A stretch of 9,533 nt of DNA from Nitrososphaera sp. UBA210 (GCA_002494895.1 DADA01000099.1:1-9533); one strand, 5' to 3'; shown: positions 1 through 6,452, counted from the first letter of the stretch. Translations and numbers: made by a program. Notes: generated from the letters alone by a model not told the origin.

Positions 1-977
1 CCCTCTGCCGCATTTCTGATGTCGAACCTGTGTGTAATTAGCGACCGAATGTCGAGCTTTTTTTCCGCCATCATCCTGAGCGCCTCGTTGGTCTCTATCT
101 CTGACGCCGCGTAGCTTGGTATGACGGAATGCTCATTGGAATACAGCGTGCTCATGTCGTATGTTACGTCAGACCCCTTTGGCGGCACTCCAAAGAGAAC
201 TATTTCGCCTCCCCTGCGGGTCAGATCAAACGACTGCAGCAGAGCCCGCGTACTTCCTGTTGCCACGACGCAGATGTCCACGCCACGTCCGCCGGTTTCC
301 CCTCTTATTTTTTCGTGAATCGCGGTGTCCGTCTGGGCGTTAAAAGTCTGCACGCCGTACCTTTTTGCAAATCCGAGCCGAAAATCATTGATGTCAACGA
401 CAAATATTTTTCTGGCGCCAAGCGCTCGCGCCAGTATAACGTGCATCATTCCCGCGGGTCCAGCCCCAAAAACTGCGACATCATCGCCTTCCTGAATGTT
501 GCTTTTTCGCAGCGCCCTGACGCAGCATGCAAGTGGCTCGACCAGGGAGGCTTCTTCAAAACCCATCCCATCGGGGAGCTTGATTAGGCCTCCTCTCGAA
601 ACGTTCCATTCGGGCACAAGGAACTGCTCGGCAAGACCGCACGGGCTTATGTTGCTAGTCTGGTAGGAAGGGCACATGGTGTGGTCCCCGTGATTGCAGT
701 AGTGGCACGAATAGCACGCGACATGGTGATGTATGAAGACTGGGTCGCCTGGAGAAAAACCCTTGACAGAGCTGCCTACTGCGATCACTTCGCCTGACGG
801 CTCGTGGCCCAGCCTTCCGGACGACATGCCATACTCTCCGTATACCTTCTCCAGGTCAGAGCCGCAAAGACCACAGGCCCTCATCCTTACAAGAACGTCC
901 CCGTCGCTGGCCATCTGGGGATTGCCGATTTCATCAACTGAAACGGCATTACGCCCTTTTGCAAAGACGGCCTTCAT
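1..977 (-). CDS. Zinc-dependent medium-chain dehydrogenase (threonine/alcohol dehydrogenase-like), 3' end cut off
   Basis: This is an NAD(P)-dependent zinc alcohol/polyol dehydrogenase of the MDR superfamily, probably cytosolic. 325 complete codons are visible from the ATG at 977; family members are about 340-350 residues, so only a short C-terminus is missing. The GroES-like domain carries the catalytic zinc ligands Cys38 (in CGLCGSD), His58-Glu59 (GHEPSG) and probably Glu148. A structural zinc lobe is seen at residues 88-102 as C-x2-C-x2-C-x7-C. The Rossmann fold shows GAGPAG at 171-176, with an acidic residue in VVDIND (about 195) that suggests NAD rather than NADP. The substrate cannot be assigned; threonine, sorbitol, a sugar or a simple alcohol are all possible. 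A TATA-like element lies about 27 bases upstream of the ATG, giving a leaderless transcript. It is divergent from the HTH regulator at 1057, which is a plausible but unproven controller. Confidence 0.93.
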   Translation of the reverse strand, partial: MKAVFAKGRNAVSVDEIGNPQMASDGDVLVRMRACGLCGSDLEKVYGEYGMSSGRLGHEPSGEVIAVGSSVKGFSPGDPVFIHHHVACYSCHYCNHGDHTMCPSYQTSNISPCGLAEQFLVPEWNVSRGGLIKLPDGMGFEEASLVEPLACCVRALRKSNIQEGDDVAVFGAGPAGMMHVILARALGARKIFVVDINDFRLGFAKRYGVQTFNAQTDTAIHEKIRGETGGRGVDICVVATGSTRALLQSFDLTRRGGEIVLFGVPPKGSDVTYDMSTLYSNEHSVIPSYAASEIETNEALRMMAEKKLDIRSLITHRFDIRNAAE

Positions 978-1000
978 GCCTCAATGAATCTGGCGACCTG

Positions 1001-1010
1001 ATATAAACAG
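1001..1010 (-). promoter_or_regulatory. TATA box of the MDR dehydrogenase
   Basis: Read on the minus strand this is CTGTTTATAT. Its centre (about 1004) is some 27 bases from the ATG at 977, so transcription should begin at or next to the start codon. Just beyond it a short inverted repeat, AGTA-ggcgg-TACT (1009-1021), lies between this box and the divergent one. It could be an operator, but four-base arms are weak evidence. Confidence 0.55.
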
Positions 1011-1027
1011 TAGGCGGTACTAACAAG

Positions 1028-1039
1028 CTTTATATAATA
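1028..1039 (+). promoter_or_regulatory. TATA box of the HTH regulator
   Basis: The sequence CTTTATATAATA matches the archaeal TATA consensus well. It is centred near 1032, about 25 bases before the ATG at 1057, which implies a leaderless mRNA. It is divergent from the dehydrogenase promoter, with predicted start sites about 78 bases apart. Confidence 0.7.
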
Positions 1040-1056
1040 AAAACCAAGAATTCACA

Positions 1057-1473
1057 ATGCAGTTTCAAATGCTCCTCCCTTCAGAGATCGAAGCCAAATC
1101 ATTGATTCCCGCAGTCAGGGCCATCCTTGCAAAAAAACTGATCAAGGAATATTCCCTCAAGGAAGAGGACGTGGCGAGGGTGCTGGGCATAACCCAGGCG
1201 GCAGTGAGCAATTATGTGAGGGGCACAAGAGGAGATGTTGAGCTCATCTCGAAACTCGAGTCAGTGCGAGAGGTTATGCGCATGATAGATGACATTGCCA
1301 AGGACCTGTCAACCAACAAGGCCTACACTCCTAGCACGCTTGCCAAGTTTGTCGGGCTCTGCAATTACATGCGCTACACTCTGATAATATGCGACGTGCA
1401 CCACAGCATCGAATCAAACATCGATGAACAGGTCTGCGAGCAGTGCAGGGGCACTCTGGTCAGAGAACACTGA
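1057..1473 (+). CDS. Archaeal HTH transcriptional regulator with C-terminal Cys/His cluster (COG2522-like)
   Basis: A 138-residue DNA-binding regulator. Residues about 20-58 form a Cro/XRE-type helix-turn-helix: DVARVLGITQAAVSNYVRG is a classical HTH with Gln-Ala-Ala-Val-Ser in the recognition helix. Residues 61-105 are helical and may form the dimer interface. The tail holds C112, H115, C127 and C130 (C-x2-H then C-x2-C), a probable zinc or other metal site typical of the small archaeal regulators grouped as COG2522. The start is fixed by the TATA box about 25 bases upstream. It is divergent from the zinc dehydrogenase, so autoregulation and control of that gene are reasonable guesses. The effector and targets cannot be read from the sequence. 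Confidence 0.85.
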   Translation: MQFQMLLPSEIEAKSLIPAVRAILAKKLIKEYSLKEEDVARVLGITQAAVSNYVRGTRGDVELISKLESVREVMRMIDDIAKDLSTNKAYTPSTLAKFVGLCNYMRYTLIICDVHHSIESNIDEQVCEQCRGTLVREH

Positions 1474-1480
1474 TCGTTAA

Positions 1481-1493
1481 AAGATATTAATAA
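1481..1493 (+). promoter_or_regulatory. Probable TATA box of the two-helix membrane protein
   Basis: The AT-rich stretch AAGATATTAATAA is centred near 1487, about 29 bases before the ATG at 1517. It gives that gene its own promoter with a leader of only a few bases. It begins 8 bases after the upstream stop codon. Confidence 0.45.
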
Positions 1494-1516
1494 TCCAGGA
1501 ATAGATTGCATGACAT

Positions 1517-1747
1517 ATGGAAGGCGGCAAGCAGCGGCTAAATGGCGAAACGATAGCGGGCATGGCCCTTGTGTTCATGGGGCTGCTTTTCATCTGGGCC
1601 GGCACAATGAATCCGGTTTGGGAATTGATACGCCCAGCTGCCTACCTTATCCTAGCAATTGGCGTGGGATTCATAGTGATCGGTGCAATGGCGATCCGAA
1701 GAACCAATCATCCAAGCACTCAATCCGGGCATTCCAGCCGCTACTAG
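1517..1747 (+). CDS. Small two-helix membrane protein of unknown function
   Basis: A 76-residue protein with two strongly hydrophobic segments (about residues 12-29 and 41-60) joined by a short loop, MNPVWELIRP. It has a charged N-terminus and a basic, polar tail starting RRTNHP. This pattern predicts a helical hairpin in the cell membrane, with the Arg-Arg after helix 2 suggesting both ends face the cytoplasm. I recognise no family. A longer open frame at 1510-1767 overlaps it but encodes no coherent domain, and the membrane pattern favours the 1517 frame. It lies between two DNA-binding regulators with its own TATA-like element. Confidence 0.7.
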   Translation: MEGGKQRLNGETIAGMALVFMGLLFIWAGTMNPVWELIRPAAYLILAIGVGFIVIGAMAIRRTNHPSTQSGHSSRY

Positions 1748-1760
1748 AACGCCAGTGGAA

Positions 1761-1770
1761 TGTTTAAAAC
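1761..1770 (+). promoter_or_regulatory. TATA box of the FilR1-like regulator
   Basis: The sequence TGTTTAAAAC is centred near 1766, about 27 bases before the ATG at 1793. This places the transcription start at the start codon (leaderless). Confidence 0.6.
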
Positions 1771-1792
1771 GCTGGCACAATGAAGCATTGGC

Positions 1793-2617
1793 ATGCCTTC
1801 GGGCACCTATGACGCCATCGAGACCTACGCAGACACGGAGAAAAGTTTCTTCGAGCTGGCAAGCGAACAGAGGCTTGCCATAATTTTTCAGTTAAATGAA
1901 AAGAAGGCGAAAATATCCCAGCTTGCAAAGAGCCTGGACATAACCATGCAGGAAGCTCACAGAAACGTCAACCGTCTGCAGCAGGCCGGGCTTATAGAAA
2001 AAGATCCGGATGGAGTTTTCTCGCTCACGACTTTTGGCAACACCATAATCAAGCAGATCCCGACGTTCAACTACCTTTCAAAGCACAAGGAGTATTTCTC
2101 CGAGCACATCCTGGGCGAGCTCCCGATAAAGTTCATCATGAGACTAGGGGCGCTCGACAAATGCGAATTCGTAAAGGGCGTCGTCGCGATTCTTGAGCGC
2201 TGGAAGGACATTTATCGAGAAGCTGACCAGTACATCTACGAGATCGTTTCTCAGGTGCCCATAGACCTCATAGAGCCCGCCGTAAAAAGGGTGAGAGAGG
2301 GAATAAAGTACAGCTATGTCCTGCCAAGGAACGTGATCGTGCCAAAGGGCAGAAAAGAGCTCTTGAAGAAACTGGGCCATAGCGAGCTGCTGAACAAAGG
2401 ATCGATCGAGCGTCGCATGGTTGACGGCGTCCAGGTCGCCGTGGTCTTGAATGAAAAGGTCGCCACTGTGCTGTTTCCGACACAAAAGAGGGAAACCGAC
2501 ATGAACATGATGTTTTACAGCTCGGACCCCGTATTTCACGAGTGGTGCCTGGACTACTTTAGGTATAGGTGGTACGGTTCTGAAATATTTGACGAAAGCA
2601 ACTTGAAAGAAATCTAG
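1793..2617 (+). CDS. Winged-helix transcriptional regulator with FilR1-type C-terminal domain
   Basis: A 274-residue archaeal regulator. Residues about 18-85 form an ArsR-like winged helix: ELASEQRLAIIFQLNEK, then the recognition region ITMQEAHRNVNRLQQAGLIEK and a wing ending LTTFG. Residues about 95-260 match the general pattern of the domain named after the methanogen filament regulator FilR1 (COG4742-type), which is often found behind archaeal HTH domains. It includes the RVREGIKYSYVLPRN segment and the C-terminal motif FHEWCLDYFRYRW. No membrane segment is visible. Its own TATA box supports the ATG at 1793. Its stop is 4 bases from the convergent rpoK stop. In this lineage such regulators are multicopy and their targets are mostly unknown. 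I am confident of the HTH and less so of the exact domain name. Confidence 0.82.
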   Translation: MPSGTYDAIETYADTEKSFFELASEQRLAIIFQLNEKKAKISQLAKSLDITMQEAHRNVNRLQQAGLIEKDPDGVFSLTTFGNTIIKQIPTFNYLSKHKEYFSEHILGELPIKFIMRLGALDKCEFVKGVVAILERWKDIYREADQYIYEIVSQVPIDLIEPAVKRVREGIKYSYVLPRNVIVPKGRKELLKKLGHSELLNKGSIERRMVDGVQVAVVLNEKVATVLFPTQKRETDMNMMFYSSDPVFHEWCLDYFRYRWYGSEIFDESNLKEI

Positions 2618-2621
2618 CCTG

Positions 2622-3065
2622 CTACCGCATCCAGTCGGTGGGGATATCCTGGTATTTCCCGTTTGGAAGTATCCGCCTTATCGATATTGGGAGCGCTTTC
2701 TTTTCTATCTCCTGGACTGCCAGAACTATGGAGCTGGTGGCTCCTTGCGGGACCTTGATGAGCGGAGGAGCGCCGAGAGAAAGCTGTAGAGATCTTGATC
2801 CAGTGATCCTGGCCCTCTCAAACCGAGTAAGCCATGGCGGGCCTATTAGCACCTTGCTTCCTTGGGCCGGGATTTCTGCCAGTTCGTATTCGATTTCCTG
2901 ATAGGTGACAACTTCATCAACCGGGCGCAGCGATTTCTTTACGGTTTCCTGAACCTGCACCTGGGCCTTTGCGGGCTTTTTGGCCTTTGAACCGGATTTC
3001 TTGGTTTTGTCCGTCGGAATTTTTTTTGGTAAAACACGTTTTTTTATAGAATGCTTGACTACCAA
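2622..3065 (-). CDS. rpoK: DNA-directed RNA polymerase subunit K (Rpb6-like), with Lys-rich N-terminal extension
   Basis: The small RNA polymerase subunit equivalent to eukaryotic Rpb6 and bacterial omega, which clamps the largest subunit during assembly. Residues about 77-140 carry the family signature: LTRFERARITGSRSLQLSLG, then APPLI and a C-terminal LPISIRRILPNGKY. The total of 147 residues is long. The archaeal core is typically about 55-90 residues, so about 70 extra residues precede it; the first 45 are rich in Lys, Ala and Gln and probably disordered. The start is TTG at 3065. No in-frame ATG exists before the core, and a TATA-like element at 3092-3100 puts transcription start only about 5 bases upstream. 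A shorter start inside the extension cannot be excluded. It is convergent with the FilR1-like regulator. Confidence 0.88.
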   Translation of the reverse strand: MVVKHSIKKRVLPKKIPTDKTKKSGSKAKKPAKAQVQVQETVKKSLRPVDEVVTYQEIEYELAEIPAQGSKVLIGPPWLTRFERARITGSRSLQLSLGAPPLIKVPQGATSSIVLAVQEIEKKALPISIRRILPNGKYQDIPTDWMR

Positions 3066-3091
3066 GAATAATCCAAAACATAATAGATATC

Positions 3092-3100
3092 TAATTAAAT
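3092..3100 (-). promoter_or_regulatory. Probable TATA box of rpoK
   Basis: On the minus strand this reads ATTTAATTA, centred near 3096. A start about 26 bases downstream falls near 3070, just before the TTG codon at 3065. Confidence 0.5.
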
Positions 3101-3132
3101 GTTTGCCCTATTCGTCTAATATCTTAGCTAGG

Positions 3133-3165
3133 GATGATAATGAACTGCACAATATTATTGTCATC
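3133..3165 (+). repeat. Imperfect inverted repeat in the rpoK/cyclophilin-like intergenic region
   Basis: The arms GATGATAAT (3133-3141) and ATTGTCATC (3157-3165) pair over nine positions with one G-U, separated by 15 bases. The repeat ends just before the TATA-like element at 3169, so it could be an operator for either divergent gene. The spacing is long and the function is not established. Confidence 0.4.
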
Positions 3166-3168
3166 TTC

Positions 3169-3178
3169 TCTATTTAAG
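3169..3178 (+). promoter_or_regulatory. Possible TATA box of the cyclophilin-like gene
   Basis: TCTATTTAAG, centred near 3174, predicts a transcript beginning near 3200. This is after the upstream ATG at 3134 and before the ATG at 3248, and so favours the shorter protein. The leader would be nearly 50 bases, unusually long for this window, so the call is tentative. Confidence 0.4.
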
Positions 3179-3247
3179 CATGCCGCGACTATCCCATTTT
3201 CAGATTTCAAGAAACCTTTTCATTGGATCGACGATCTAGTATTGACA

Positions 3248-3646
3248 ATGCAATCAGACGGGATTCAAGCCGGATCAGTTTCAAGGCTTCGATTAGAGAT
3301 ACAAGTGTCAGACAAGGGCTCTGCCATCTGCGAAGTCGTACGGCACCTAGCTCCGATTACGTCCGGAACGATTCTCAAGAACCTCCCGCTGCAGGACAGG
3401 GTGCATAGGTTCGGGGAAAATTTTGCGTACATCGAAACCGGACTTGTCATCGGCGCAGAGAAGCAAAGATCCCGGTTTAAGCGGGGAGACGTTGGGTTCA
3501 TGATTTCAAACGGTTCGGTTTGCATTTTCGTCAAAGACGCCGTCGTTCAGCCGATGAATCCCATCGGGACAGTACTGTCTGCTCTAGAATTAGTCGATGC
3601 CAGCGCGCCTGGAGATGTGATCACGATAAGAAAGCCTAGTGTCTGA
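3248..3646 (+). CDS. TM1367-like cyclophilin-fold protein (DUF369 type)
   Basis: The chosen ATG gives 132 residues. The pattern is an N-terminal beta strand (RLRLEIQVSDKG), a helix (ICEVVRHLAPITSGTILKNL), LPLQDRVHRFGENFAYIETG, then KRGDVGFMISNGSVCIFVKD and the closing NPIGTVLSALELVDASAPGD. This matches the small beta-barrel family named after Thermotoga TM1367, which has a cyclophilin-like fold but generally lacks known prolyl-isomerase activity. Its biological role is unknown. The frame stays open upstream to an ATG at 3134 (170 residues), but the extra 38 codons are AT-rich, precede the domain, and would begin before the likely promoter at 3169. The last 11 bases overlap the convergent S25e gene. 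Confidence 0.75.
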   Translation: MQSDGIQAGSVSRLRLEIQVSDKGSAICEVVRHLAPITSGTILKNLPLQDRVHRFGENFAYIETGLVIGAEKQRSRFKRGDVGFMISNGSVCIFVKDAVVQPMNPIGTVLSALELVDASAPGDVITIRKPSV

Positions 3647-3959
3647 CCATCTGGTAGACCCTGTGGCCGCTGTATCCTCCGACTGGCTTTACGACCCCTT
3701 TTGCTTCAAGCGACCTTATGAACGTGTTCGCGACTGAAATCTTTACGCCAACATTTCGCGCAAGCCCTTGAATGGTGATTGCCTTCATGTTCTGAATCGC
3801 CTTCATTCCTGCTGCCTCTTCAACAGTCACCGCGAGCTTTTGTCTCTGCGGCTTGGGCGATTTTTTTTTCTCATCCGAAGGCTTTATCTCGGCTCCTCCA
3901 GGACCCGTCTGCACCGTCTTGTCAGAAGCGCCGACTGCTTTTTTCTTGTTGCCTCCCAT
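3636..3959 (-). CDS. rps25e: Small ribosomal subunit protein eS25 (S25e)
   Basis: A 107-residue ribosomal protein of the archaeal/eukaryotic 30S/40S head. The first 40 residues are Lys/Pro/Ser-rich and probably unstructured. The C-terminal winged-helix core (about 42-107) contains ITIQGLARNVGVKISVANTF, then IRSLEAKGVV and GYSGHRVYQMVRH, the eS25 hallmark. The start is set at the ATG at 3959 (MGGNKKK). A further in-frame ATG at 3998 would lie upstream of or within the TATA element at 3985-3996, so it would not be transcribed. The gene is divergent from DNA ligase and overlaps the convergent cyclophilin-like gene by 11 bases. In archaea eS25 occurs in Thermoproteota and thaumarchaea and is absent from many Euryarchaeota, which fits the lineage call. 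Confidence 0.9.
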   Translation of the reverse strand: MGGNKKKAVGASDKTVQTGPGGAEIKPSDEKKKSPKPQRQKLAVTVEEAAGMKAIQNMKAITIQGLARNVGVKISVANTFIRSLEAKGVVKPVGGYSGHRVYQMVRH

Positions 3960-3984
3960 GTCTTTTTGTATAATATCAGAAGCC

Positions 3985-3996
3985 CTATTAAAAATC
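3985..3996. promoter_or_regulatory. TATA element apparently shared by S25e (-) and DNA ligase (+)
   Basis: CTATTAAAAATC reads as TATA-like on both strands. Its centre (about 3990) is about 26 bases before the ligase ATG at 4016 on the plus strand and about 31 bases before the S25e ATG at 3959 on the minus strand. No other comparable AT-rich element is well placed for either gene. CTTTAAG at 4008-4014 is too close to the ligase start. Confidence 0.5.
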
Positions 3997-4015
3997 ATTC
4001 AGAAAAGCTTTAAGC

Positions 4016-5815
4016 ATGAAGGGGATGCAGCATGATTCGGCTTTGGATTTTGCTCTTTTGGTGCAGACCTTCCAGAAGATGGGAGGGACGTCGAGCAGGA
4101 TCGCCCTTACGGAATACCTCGTTGAACTTTTGAAGCAAACTCCTGCAGAGATTATCGACAAAGTTACCTATCTCATTCAAGGCAAGCTTTATCCTGACTA
4201 CGAAGGAATCGAAATCGGCGTCGCTGAGAAAATGATAGTGCGCGCGATAGCGAGCTCATCAGGCAAGGACGCGGCAGCGATCGAACGCATTTACCAAAAA
4301 ACCGGAGACTTGGGCGATGCCTGTGCCGAAGCGCTGAAGTCAAAAAGCCAATCCACCCTTTTTTCAGAGCTTATGACAGTCGAGCGCGTCTATAGCACGT
4401 TTGACAGGGTGGCGCGTACGAGTGGCCCCGGATCCCAAGAAATCAAGCTGCGATTCATAAGCAGCCTTCTCAATGATGCCACACCAGAGGAAAGCAGGTA
4501 TATTGTAAAATTCGTCATGGGACAGCTCAGGCTGGGAATCGCAGATTATACAGTCCTGGACTCACTTGCGCTTGCCTTTACGGGCGATAAGGGAAACAGG
4601 CAAGTTCTTGAAAGCGCGTACAATGTTTCGAGCGACCTTGGTACCATAGCGAAATTGATGGCCACAAAGGGACTGCGCGCAGTCCGGTCGGTGAAAGTAA
4701 AGCTTTTCAGGCCAATAAGGCCGATGCTCGCAGAAAGGGTCACCACGGCCGAAGAGGCACTGGACCGCATGGAGGGCAAGGCAGGTGTGGAATACAAGCT
4801 TGACGGCGAACGCGTGCAGGTGCACAAAGGAAAGAATGGTGTCGAACTGTTCTCTAGAAGACTTGAAAAAATAACCGGGCACTATCCGGACGTCGTCAAG
4901 GCCATGAGCTCGATACGATCCGAAGTCATAATGGAAGGCGAAGTCGTTGCGATCAATCCCGAGACCGAAGAATACCTTCCCTTTCAGGAACTGATGCACA
5001 GGCGGCGCAAGCATGGAGTAGAAGAGGCCATGGAAAACTATCCGGTCGTCATGAACTTTTTCGACGTACTTTATCTGGACGGAAAAAGCAAGATGCAGCT
5101 TCAATATTTGGATCGGCGCAAGCTTCTCAAAAAGATTGTTGATTCAGCAAAGAAAGACGACGTAGTCAGGCTCATCAGTCAGGCCGTAGTGAAGGAACCT
5201 CAAGAGATTGACAGGTTCATGGCGTTGGCCATAGAGAACGGCTGCGAGGGTGTCATGATAAAGCAGTTGACTAGCAGATACAGGGCTGGAGCCAGAGAAT
5301 ACGCATGGGTCAAGCTCAAGCGGGAGTACAGAAGTGAACTGGCAGATACTCTAGACCTGGTCATAGTTGGCGCGCTGCATGGCCGCGGCAGGCGCGCGGG
5401 AAAATATGGGGCGCTCTTGCTTGCCGCGTACAGTCCAAAGGACGACATGTTTCAGAGCGCCACCAAAGTTGGAACGGGATTTACCGATGCACATTTGGAA
5501 CAGTTCTACGCAGACCTTGAGAGGCACGTAATTGCGCAGCGGCATGCCAGGGTTGAAACAGGAATGGAGATGGACGTCTGGTTCGAGCCTAGGCTGGTCA
5601 TCGAGGTCATCGCGTCCGAGATAACTTCAAGCCCATCACACGCGGCTGCCAAAAACACGATAAAACCCGGCTATGGTCTTGCACTTCGGTTCCCCAAGTT
5701 TACAGGCAAAATAAGGGATGACAAGAAGCCCGAAGACGCTACGACGGTCGAAGAATTGGTCGCGATGTACCGGGGGCAGCTGAAAACATCTGGTGTGAAG
5801 ATGGGCGAAAGCTAG
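4016..5815 (+). CDS. lig: ATP-dependent DNA ligase
   Basis: A 599-residue replicative/repair ligase that seals nicks using ATP, normal length for the archaeal family. Residues 1-220 form the DNA-binding domain. The nucleotidyltransferase domain holds motif I EYKLDGERVQ with nucleophile Lys261, motif III EGEVVA (307-312), motif IIIa NFFDVLYLDG (347-356), motif IV EGVMIK with Lys416, and motif V WVKLKREY (431-438). The OB domain (about 445-599) ends with motif VI, ALRFPKF followed by Arg-Asp-Asp-Lys at 567-570. All catalytic residues are present. The start at 4016 sits about 26 bases after the shared TATA element (leaderless); ATG at 4025 is the alternative. It is divergent from S25e. Confidence 0.97.
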   Translation: MKGMQHDSALDFALLVQTFQKMGGTSSRIALTEYLVELLKQTPAEIIDKVTYLIQGKLYPDYEGIEIGVAEKMIVRAIASSSGKDAAAIERIYQKTGDLGDACAEALKSKSQSTLFSELMTVERVYSTFDRVARTSGPGSQEIKLRFISSLLNDATPEESRYIVKFVMGQLRLGIADYTVLDSLALAFTGDKGNRQVLESAYNVSSDLGTIAKLMATKGLRAVRSVKVKLFRPIRPMLAERVTTAEEALDRMEGKAGVEYKLDGERVQVHKGKNGVELFSRRLEKITGHYPDVVKAMSSIRSEVIMEGEVVAINPETEEYLPFQELMHRRRKHGVEEAMENYPVVMNFFDVLYLDGKSKMQLQYLDRRKLLKKIVDSAKKDDVVRLISQAVVKEPQEIDRFMALAIENGCEGVMIKQLTSRYRAGAREYAWVKLKREYRSELADTLDLVIVGALHGRGRRAGKYGALLLAAYSPKDDMFQSATKVGTGFTDAHLEQFYADLERHVIAQRHARVETGMEMDVWFEPRLVIEVIASEITSSPSHAAAKNTIKPGYGLALRFPKFTGKIRDDKKPEDATTVEELVAMYRGQLKTSGVKMGES

Positions 5816-5820
5816 ATCCC

Positions 5821-5909
5821 AAAAAACGGCGACTTTCGCGTTCGATCCGGATTACTAGTCCGGAGCAGTCCTCCATTTACCAGATTGATTATTGTCTTCA
5901 TCTATTTTT
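5821..5909. terminator. Hairpins with flanking A/T runs downstream of DNA ligase; possible terminator region
   Basis: The 160 bases between ligase and the next gene contain two small stem-loops. GCGA-ctt-TCGC is at 5829-5839, and TCCGGA-ttactag-TCCGGA at 5846-5864. Six A residues (5821-5826) lie on the left and five T residues (5905-5909) on the right. Archaeal termination mainly uses T-runs, so the T5 could end the ligase transcript. On the minus strand the hairpins are followed by T6, but no minus-strand gene feeds into it. No open frame of substance lies in 5816-5976 apart from a 20-codon frame at 5937. Confidence 0.35.
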
Positions 5910-5918
5910 CCACACAGA

Positions 5919-5929
5919 ACAATATATCC
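5919..5929 (+). promoter_or_regulatory. TATA box of the membrane-anchored unknown protein
   Basis: ACAATATATCC, centred near 5925, predicts a start near 5951, leaving a leader of about 26 bases before the ATG at 5977. The leader contains GGACAGG about 7 bases upstream of the ATG, a possible weak Shine-Dalgarno. Confidence 0.5.
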
Positions 5930-5976
5930 AAAAGTCATGAAGAGCATGCGGTGGTATCAATGGGGACAGGTCTCCT

Positions 5977-6426
5977 ATGGTGACCATAGCTGGACTTGAA
6001 TTCACGGAGCTGACTACGATCATCATGACTGTTCTTGCGCTCGTGATAGCTCCAGCAGCGATAGCGATTCTCGCCGGACTCATGGTCTGGCGGCGGCAGG
6101 TAGGTGGAGCATCGGTAAGACGCGAACTGATACATGACAGTACTCGAAACAGGGTAGCATGGAGGCTGGTGGTGACCGCGCTGCGCAGACCTGTTCCAGC
6201 TTGCACGATAAGTTTTGGCGGCGAAACCTTGAATTGGGAAGGATCGCAGGAAGCGCAAATCGATATAGGTTCTGGGGGAGCGGCCCAGGCCATAGTTGTG
6301 GATCGCGATTACGACGCGGGTACGAAGGTTCATGTAAAGTCGGGCATGCTTACGATCTTTTATAAGCGATTCGAAACCCTGCCCGAACTCTCCCTGAACA
6401 GCCAGACGGGGACCAAGAAAGATTAA
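5977..6426 (+). CDS. Membrane-anchored protein of unknown function
   Basis: A 149-residue protein with one long hydrophobic helix (about residues 13-38, from TTIIMTVLALVIAPAAIAIL to MVW) followed by Arg-Arg. The remaining residues (about 40-149) form a soluble domain. The basic residues after the helix suggest an N-out anchor with the domain in the cytoplasm. Residues about 75-130 alternate hydrophobic and polar residues and are probably beta-rich (ACTISFGGETLNWEG, AQAIVVDRDY, VHVKSGMLTIFYK). I recognise no family. The ATG at 5977 is the only in-frame start after the stop at 5938. The next gene begins 26 bases after its stop on the same strand. Open frames on the opposite strand here are arginine/serine/histidine-rich shadows. 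Confidence 0.72.
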   Translation: MVTIAGLEFTELTTIIMTVLALVIAPAAIAILAGLMVWRRQVGGASVRRELIHDSTRNRVAWRLVVTALRRPVPACTISFGGETLNWEGSQEAQIDIGSGGAAQAIVVDRDYDAGTKVHVKSGMLTIFYKRFETLPELSLNSQTGTKKD

Positions 6427-6452
6427 GAAGGCTCCCGCCCGATAACGTGGTG

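Noticed and set aside
121..987. Plus-strand frames across the dehydrogenase region
   Set aside because: The minus strand encodes an unambiguous zinc MDR dehydrogenase through 1-977, so these are antisense shadows.
4670..4685. 16-base perfect palindrome GGACTGCGCGCAGTCC inside the ligase gene
   Set aside because: It encodes ordinary ligase residues (GLRAVR region) and one such palindrome in a window of this size is not very surprising by chance.
5829..5880. Possible tRNA gene built on the anticodon-arm-like hairpin
   Set aside because: No acceptor stem, D arm or T arm can be assembled around it on either strand. The implied anticodons would begin with A, which archaea do not normally use.
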